Below, one piece after another: positions 59,761 to 64,000 of a DNA stretch of 64,000 nucleotides. The notes beneath the pieces were generated by a model. It was not told where the DNA came from, made no database searches, and saw only the letters and a list, made by a program, of their open reading frames with translations. Location of the stretch: contig JASGHI010000003.1 in the NCBI GenBank assembly GCA_049841155.1, forward strand, positions 2,046,001 to 2,110,000, written 5' to 3'. The position numbers and the translations under genes were made by a program. Within the stretch, counting starts at the first letter, position 1. Every line of letters begins with the position of its first letter. The stretch comes from ZC4RG30 sp049841155. GTDB lineage: Bacteria; Pseudomonadota; Gammaproteobacteria; Steroidobacterales; Steroidobacteraceae.

Positions 59761-59804
59761 GACGGGTAGTCCTTTCATGTGGATCTCTGTCGCGGAGAGA
59801 TGAT

Positions 59805-60308
59805 TCATGGCGCAACGCGCTCTATACGCACCTGGTACGGCCCGGGCTGGGACAGGATGGCAAGGCCTTCATCGACCTTGCCCAGCGGCAGCAGGCTGCG
59901 CGACCAGGAACGCGGCTTGATGAAGATCGCGAGGTTTCCCCAGGGCGCGTAGTGGGTCAGTTCGCCGGCCACGGGAGCCATGCCATCGGGCGCGCCCTGG
60001 GTGGACAGCTTGCGTGGCAAGTCAGAGACACGCTCGATGGTGTCGTAGTCGGTCATCGTCAGGGACAGCGGCAGCAGTGACGCGAAATCCCTGGCCGTGG
60101 CGTTGTCGTACAGCGTGGCGGTGGCGATCTGCTCACCGACGATCAGGCGAATCTTCATGGGGGATTCCTTCGAGGATGCTGACGAGGCGCCGTGCGATGT
60201 CTGGGCTGCCGAGTTGCCAGGGGCGCACGCCGCCAGCCATACGAACGAGCCAACCAGCAGTGCCGGGATTTGGCATAGCCAAGCAGAGATCAGGGGCAAG
60301 CCTTTCAT
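59805..60308 (-). CDS. Cyclophilin-like-fold lipoprotein
   Basis: A 167-residue predicted lipoprotein (lipobox W-L-A-A-C near residue 28) with a Ser-rich linker. The domain contains M-K-I-R-L-I-V-G-E, A-R-D-F-A-S-L-L-P-L, D-L-P-R-K-L and Y-A-P-W-G-N-L-A-I-F. These match the bacterial cyclophilin-like family (PF18050 type). Despite the fold, peptidyl-prolyl isomerase activity is unproven. It is the first gene of the operon, 101 bases from the divergent LysR gene. Confidence 0.82.
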   Translation of the reverse strand: MKGLPLISAWLCQIPALLVGSFVWLAACAPGNSAAQTSHGASSASSKESPMKIRLIVGEQIATATLYDNATARDFASLLPLSLTMTDYDTIERVSDLPRKLSTQGAPDGMAPVAGELTHYAPWGNLAIFIKPRSWSRSLLPLGKVDEGLAILSQPGPYQVRIERVAP

Positions 60309-60368
60309 GGTTCGGTATCTTCCGCGCCATCTGCCCACATGACTATCTAATGAATACTTAATAAGCCT

Positions 60369-60387
60369 ATTAGTTTCACTAATTAGT
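60369..60387. promoter_or_regulatory. LysR box in divergent promoter
   Basis: ATTAG-TTTCA-CTAAT (60369-60383) is a perfect 5-5-5 repeat with T-N11-A. It overlaps the palindrome ACTAATTAGT (60378-60387). The site lies 26 bases before the LysR start and about 60 before the divergent operon, an ideal place for the LysR protein at 60410. Confidence 0.7.
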
Positions 60388-60409
60388 ATTTGATGAGAGA
60401 CTGCAGCCC

Positions 60410-61375
60410 GTGGTCAGACGCAACCTCAACGATCTGCTGTCCTTCGTCACTGTGGCACGCGAAGGCTCGTTCACCCGTGCCGCCGCCCTGTTGGGCGTGA
60501 CGCAATCAGCCTTGAGCCAGGCCATCAGCGGCCTGGAGGCGCGGCTGCAGATCCGATTGCTGACCCGAACCACACGCAGCGTCTCGCCGACAGCGGCTGG
60601 CGAGCGCCTGTTGAACGCCATCGGCAATCGCTTCGACGAGATCGAAGCGGAGCTGGACGAGTTATCGGAGCTGCGCGACAAACCGACGGGGACGGTGCGC
60701 ATTACCTGCGGCGATCACATTCTGCGAACCACGCTGCTGCCCAGGCTGACGCCCTTGCTGCACGACTATCCCGACATCCACGTGGAATTCGACGTGAACT
60801 ATGGCTTCCGCGATATCGTGGCTGATCGCTTTGACGCGGGGGTGCGCCTTGGAGACACCATCGAGAAGGACATGATCGCCGTGCCCCTCGGGCCGCGGCT
60901 GCGCATGGCAGCGGTCGCCTCCCCGGGGTATTTCGCCTCCCATCCCATTCCCAGGAAGCCACGCGACCTGCTGGATCACAACTGCATCAACATGCGCATG
61001 CAGTCAGGTGGCGGGCTCTACGTCTGGGATTTCCAGAAACGCAGCCAGCAGCAGAATGTGCGTGTGGAAGGACAGCTGGTCTTCAATACGTCCCCCAATA
61101 TCGTGGATGCCGCGCTGGCAGGGCTGGGCGTTGCCTACCTGCCCGAGGAGGAGTTCGCACCGCACATCGAGGAAGGCCGCCTGGTACGGGTACTCGAGGA
61201 TTGGTGCGATCCCTTTGCCGGGTACTACCTGTACTACCCTAGCCGTCGCCAGCCTTCCGCAGCCTTTTCGTTGATCGTCGATGCGCTCCGCTACCGCGAC
61301 ACCAGGCCAAGCGTGGATGCGCGGGGCGCGGCTTCCAAGAAAACCAGACCGAGGACAAAGACCTCCGCAAAGTGA
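60410..61375 (+). CDS. LysR-family transcriptional regulator
   Basis: A 321-residue LysR protein of the AaeR/DhcR-like branch. The HTH has R-A-A-A-L-L-G-V-T-Q-S-A-L-S-Q-A-I. The sensor part contains R-I-T-C-G-D-H and F-D-A-G-V-R-L-G, then a Lys/Arg-rich tail. It starts at GTG 60410, with no strong ribosome site. It is divergent from the six-gene AKR operon and is its likely activator. The right 38-bp repeat begins 2 bases after its stop codon. Confidence 0.92.
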   Translation: MVRRNLNDLLSFVTVAREGSFTRAAALLGVTQSALSQAISGLEARLQIRLLTRTTRSVSPTAAGERLLNAIGNRFDEIEAELDELSELRDKPTGTVRITCGDHILRTTLLPRLTPLLHDYPDIHVEFDVNYGFRDIVADRFDAGVRLGDTIEKDMIAVPLGPRLRMAAVASPGYFASHPIPRKPRDLLDHNCINMRMQSGGGLYVWDFQKRSQQQNVRVEGQLVFNTSPNIVDAALAGLGVAYLPEEEFAPHIEEGRLVRVLEDWCDPFAGYYLYYPSRRQPSAAFSLIVDALRYRDTRPSVDARGAASKKTRPRTKTSAK

Positions 61376-61377
61376 GC

Positions 61378-61415
61378 TGCAGAAAGCGGACTTGGCGCCC
61401 AAGGCACTGATCTGC
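61378..61415 (+). repeat. 38-bp direct repeat, right copy
   Basis: It begins TGCAGAAAGCGG, contains TGGCGCCCAA and ends TGATCTGC. It starts 2 bases after the LysR stop and lies in the same orientation as the copy at 54728. Together the copies bracket the seven-gene AKR-LysR block. Confidence 0.6.
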
Positions 61416-61622
61416 TTCTTTCCATTGACAGCCAATGGCGTCGCGCCCAAGCAGCTCCAGGTGCATCTTCCCGGTCTCGCCACGCAATAAGGAAGCCCCG
61501 ACTTGTGGCAGCTAAACAAACAAGGCGAAGCGCATTTCGGATTGTTGGCTGTCGCAGTGATAACGCTCGGGTGACATGACACCTCCCTCGGCCAGCGAGC
61601 CGATCCTGATTGGAGATCCGTC

Positions 61623-62783
61623 ATGTCGCCTTCCACCTCTGCACATCCAGGAGTCCTTACACCTCAGGCGCTGCTCGTTGATAAACGACTGACTCCGCTG
61701 GAGCGCAACGCTTGGTTGGCCTTCCGCTTCATGGCCGGCGATGACGGCACCGTTGTCGCCAGCTACGAGTCTCTGCGTGACTACCTGTCGGTTGCGCCGG
61801 GCAGCCGAAAGGGTGCCCTCGAGACTGTGGCAAGGGCCGTGTTGTGCTTGCGCCTTTCCACCTGGATCGCGCTCGTCGAGTACCGCCGTAGTCCGATGAC
61901 CGGATTCTCCTTGGCCAGCCGCTATTTGGCTAGGGAGGAACCGCTCGCATTCGATGAAGCCTGTCGCGCCGATGACGACTACCTGCCTTTGCTGGAGCGC
62001 GCCCTGGGTCACTCCAGCGCGACAGTGCGTCATCTGGCGCGCGGCATACTCGAAGTGGCTCTTTGCGATCCCGATGCGCTGGCTCGTTTGCCGACCGGCA
62101 TACAGGAGCGGATACGGCTCCTTAAAGAAAAGTATTATGGCGATCGTCCAGACGATTCCGGCGATCCTCCGCCATGCAGCGACCCACCATCATCTGCGTG
62201 CCCGCGTTCGCCCGACATTGACGTTCCGAAGCACGCTCCGACGAGGCCTGCAACAGTACGTACTACTAACAATAGATCAGTAAATACGTACTGTACTGAA
62301 GTACCGCCACAATCCGAAGTGCCGGCAATTACGCTGAAAGCGCTAGATCGCTTCCACCACCTTCTACCGAAGCAACAGCGCTACCTCACGACTTGCCTTA
62401 AGAGACTTCATACTGAACAGCGGCAGGCCGTACTGGAGGAATGGAATGTGCGCTGCGATAGCGGTGCCGTCCGCGACGCCGCCGCCTACCTCTATGGCTT
62501 GATCGAGAGGGCACTGGGAGGCGAGTTTCACCCACGTGCAGCGCGCAAGGTAGCGCCCGCTCTAAGTTCTGCCGGGATGTCCGAAGCTTCGCACTCGCAC
62601 CAGGGTCCAATCCACTCGCAATACACTCTCCCGGCCAGTAGTTCGGAATCCGGCGACGTGGGCCGTAAGTACCTCGATGAGATGAAGAGGAAAGTAGGAA
62701 AGCCTGAGCATGCCTCCGAAGTGATCAATAAGATGGTGTGCAACGGCGCGCTATCCAGGCCACCCACAGTGCTTTCCAGCTAG
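61623..62783 (+). CDS. STY4528-family island replication protein
   Basis: A 386-residue protein of the STY4528 type found in SPI-7-like integrative conjugative elements. Recognisable blocks are P-Q-A-L-L-V-D-K-R-L-T-P-L-E-R-N-A-W, Y-E-S-L-R-D-Y-L, E-T-V-A-R-A-V-L-C-L-R-L and D-Y-L-P-L-L-E-R-A-L-G-H. The N-terminal part is a winged-HTH-like DNA-binding domain. A linker (about residues 190-240) is coded by unusually AT-rich DNA with a perfect inverted repeat. The ATG has GGAG at good distance. The partners normally beside it (parA, dnaB, topoisomerase, TraG) are absent, so the element is fragmentary or continues beyond the edge. Confidence 0.75.
   Translation: MSPSTSAHPGVLTPQALLVDKRLTPLERNAWLAFRFMAGDDGTVVASYESLRDYLSVAPGSRKGALETVARAVLCLRLSTWIALVEYRRSPMTGFSLASRYLAREEPLAFDEACRADDDYLPLLERALGHSSATVRHLARGILEVALCDPDALARLPTGIQERIRLLKEKYYGDRPDDSGDPPPCSDPPSSACPRSPDIDVPKHAPTRPATVRTTNNRSVNTYCTEVPPQSEVPAITLKALDRFHHLLPKQQRYLTTCLKRLHTEQRQAVLEEWNVRCDSGAVRDAAAYLYGLIERALGGEFHPRAARKVAPALSSAGMSEASHSHQGPIHSQYTLPASSSESGDVGRKYLDEMKRKVGKPEHASEVINKMVCNGALSRPPTVLSS
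62253..62294. repeat. Perfect 10-bp inverted repeat inside the STY4528-type gene
   Basis: Arms ACAGTACGTA (62253-62262) and TACGTACTGT (62285-62294) flank a 22-base AT-rich spacer. Further GTAC words follow to 62305. The stretch codes for a Thr/Asn/Ser-rich linker and is lower in GC than the rest of the gene. It could be a replication origin element or an iteron-like binding site. Confidence 0.5.
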
Positions 62784-62857
62784 ACCCATGGCTCTGTCAG
62801 CACTGTGCTGCACCAGCAGGTTTCACGCGATGACAGACTGAATGATGCAAGCAAAGC

Positions 62858-63132
62858 ATGTCACGTGAAGACCTCCGTGCGCCGCCCGAGCACTCAATCG
62901 AACCGGCGCCATGCCCGCCAGCGTCTTCGCTGTTAATGGAGGCGCTGCGGCATAGGGGATAAGCGCTGACCCAGTTGTCGCGCCACGGCAGCCTCGGAGT
63001 GCGGGTGAGCTCGTCCGACGTAAACACCGCTGGCGAGGTATGGGAGCTCCACTGCTTCCGGAGCAACTGGTGTTCAGTGAGCCTACCGAGGTCGCCGATT
63101 GGGCAAGCGAAATAGAGTGTTGGCTGCTCTAA
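62858..63132 (+). pseudogene. Small ORF with likely one-base deletion
   Basis: An ATG at 62858 opens 34 codons, ending at a TAA at 62960. Another frame that opens after a TAG at 62953-62955 runs to a TAA at 63130. The two join if one G is added to the run GGGG at 62955-62958, giving a 91-residue protein (M-S-R-E-D-L-R-A-P-P ... W-A-S-E-I-E-C-W-L-L). Position after an STY4528-type gene suits a small ICE gene. I do not recognise the product. The rest of 62784-63180 shows nothing else I can name. Confidence 0.35.
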
Positions 63133-63180
63133 ATGGAGTAGAAAGATCGGTTGGAATGCGCCGATACTACAGCACGACGC

Positions 63181-64000
63181 TCAATCAAACCTTTTCGCCA
63201 GGTCGATGCCGATGACCATGATGTCCTCGACATGGGGATGCTTGTTGGCGATGGATTTCCAATGATTGCGAAGCGCCTCGAGCAGTTCTTCGAACTCGAT
63301 CCGGTCTCCTGATGGAAGTTGCCATCTCCGTTCCTTGGCGCGGTTCACCAGAACGAAGATCCCGCGCGCGGAACGATTGTCGCGCAGGTAATCGCCCGAA
63401 AGCTGGTTCTCAAGCCGCTCGAACAGCTGCGGTCCTGTCCAACGCTCCGCCAGCTTGAGCTCGGCCGGCACCGGCGCATCAAAATCAGCACCGTGGAATC
63501 GCAAATCAGCACGTTTATCGTCAGCAAACTCCTCCTCTTGCGTAATCGTATACCGGCCTTGCGCTTTTCCACGGAGTTCATGCGCGAGATAGTTGCGCAT
63601 CTCGGTCTCTTCCTGAACGCGTTGGAGGATTTTTGCAACGCTGTCGTCGCCGTTTTCAAGGTCATCCTTGAGATCGAAGAGACGCATGATTGCGAGCTCG
63701 GCGAGCTCTCGGTGATTTGTGGGATTGCGATCTAGATGTTCGTGGAAGTCTCTTACTTGCACCGGCGACCACGGCGTCAGGTCTGCATCCTGCTCGGCCT
63801 TAGACTGCGCGTAGGATGCAAGCCATGGCCGGGATGCAGCATGCGGATGCTGGGTTGCGATCTCAGCGAGGGCCAAATAGGCCTCCTTCCCGGGGATCTG
63901 CTTCAGCTGACTGAATAGGGCGTTGCGGGCATCCTGGGCATTGTCGCGCAACCCTGGCGAATACACGCCACCGCCCGATCGATCGATATCTTCATCCTCC
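63181..64000 (-). CDS. C-terminal part of a large protein with PD-(D/E)XK-like nuclease signature (cut by window edge)
   Basis: The frame stays open to the right edge, so at least 272 C-terminal residues are seen. An amphipathic helical region (N-A-L-F-S-Q-L-K-Q-I-P-G-K-E-A-Y-L-A-L-A) leads to D-L-T-P-W-S-P. A nuclease-like core follows, with a Glu in E-E-T-E-M-R-N, Asp in R-A-D-L-R-F, Glu-x-Lys in A-E-L-K-L and N-Q-L-S-G-D-Y-L. This resembles the C-terminal effector of large NACHT/STAND-like or HEAT-repeat defence proteins, by recollection. An accessory-gene role is likely. Confidence 0.6.
   Translation of the reverse strand, partial: EDEDIDRSGGGVYSPGLRDNAQDARNALFSQLKQIPGKEAYLALAEIATQHPHAASRPWLASYAQSKAEQDADLTPWSPVQVRDFHEHLDRNPTNHRELAELAIMRLFDLKDDLENGDDSVAKILQRVQEETEMRNYLAHELRGKAQGRYTITQEEEFADDKRADLRFHGADFDAPVPAELKLAERWTGPQLFERLENQLSGDYLRDNRSARGIFVLVNRAKERRWQLPSGDRIEFEELLEALRNHWKSIANKHPHVEDIMVIGIDLAKRFD

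Noticed and set aside
57856..59769. A 637-codon plus-strand frame
   Set aside because: His/Gln/Arg-rich low-complexity translation antisense to the MFS and Tat-hydrolase genes; typical of GC-rich antisense frames.
62797..63066. An 89-codon minus-strand frame in the ICE fragment
   Set aside because: No ribosome site and opposite to the better-supported, frameshifted plus-strand frame.

Overview
The window is GC-rich, gene-dense bacterial DNA. Three TonB-dependent receptors (Gram-negative outer membrane), IclR and CysB-like LysR regulators, SodC, RecQ, an MAPEG protein and an SPI-7-type island replication gene point to a proteobacterium. My best guess, by inference only, is a Steroidobacter-like gammaproteobacterium or a similar oligotrophic degrader. 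I saw no rRNA, tRNA or CRISPR array.

Layout. (1) 1-1250: the start of a gene resembling the DUF2130 family, then a RES-toxin/Xre-antitoxin operon with a perfect 24-bp palindrome at its promoter. (2) 1316-43198: a roughly 42-kb catabolic and transport island. It holds three TonB receptors, an MFS and an SBF-like transporter, two extradiol-type VOC dioxygenases, three cupins, several alpha/beta hydrolases, two aldehyde dehydrogenases, an SDR, a zeta-type GST, a ThDP enzyme, an aspartate-dehydrogenase-like protein, a glutamate dehydrogenase, two IclR and two CysB-like regulators, and eleven small exported proteins of two families. (3) 43333-54700: mostly ordinary genes (SecB-like, VOC proteins, sodC, HAD nucleotidase, low-affinity iron permease, recQ, MAPEG, glpK, PEBP, DUF885 metallopeptidase, DEDDh exonuclease). 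(4) 54897-61375: a six-gene operon (AKR, SDR, NmrA-like, MFS, Tat-exported hydrolase, cyclophilin-like lipoprotein) divergent from its LysR regulator, flanked by an 82%-identical 38-bp direct repeat. (5) 61623-64000: an integrative-element fragment with a STY4528-type replication gene, a frameshifted small ORF, and the C-terminal end of a large protein with a PD-(D/E)XK-like nuclease signature.

How the genes may work together. The long minus-strand operon 17027 to 9771 (ALDH, esterase, bicupin dioxygenase, hydrolase, zeta GST, cupin, ferredoxin, SBF transporter) looks like a gentisate- or homogentisate-style ring-cleavage pathway. The operon 28187 to 25015 (cupin, alpha/beta hydrolase, SDR, VOC dioxygenase) looks like a meta-cleavage pathway. 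The receptors bring the substrate through the outer membrane, and the IclR and LysR proteins probably sense pathway intermediates.

Most unusual feature. Two exported families recur together through the island. Four copies are a small DUF6152-like protein whose predicted mature N-terminus is His-His, with a later Asn-Pro-His. Seven copies are a family defined by Cys-x3-Gly-x-Pro-Arg, a Trp-[Glu/Asp/Arg]-[Gly/Asn] box and a C-terminal Cys. They pair as neighbours at three separate loci. I propose them as a candidate undescribed periplasmic system, possibly metal-dependent, acting on the imported substrate.

Family names come from recognition of sequence motifs, not from database searches.
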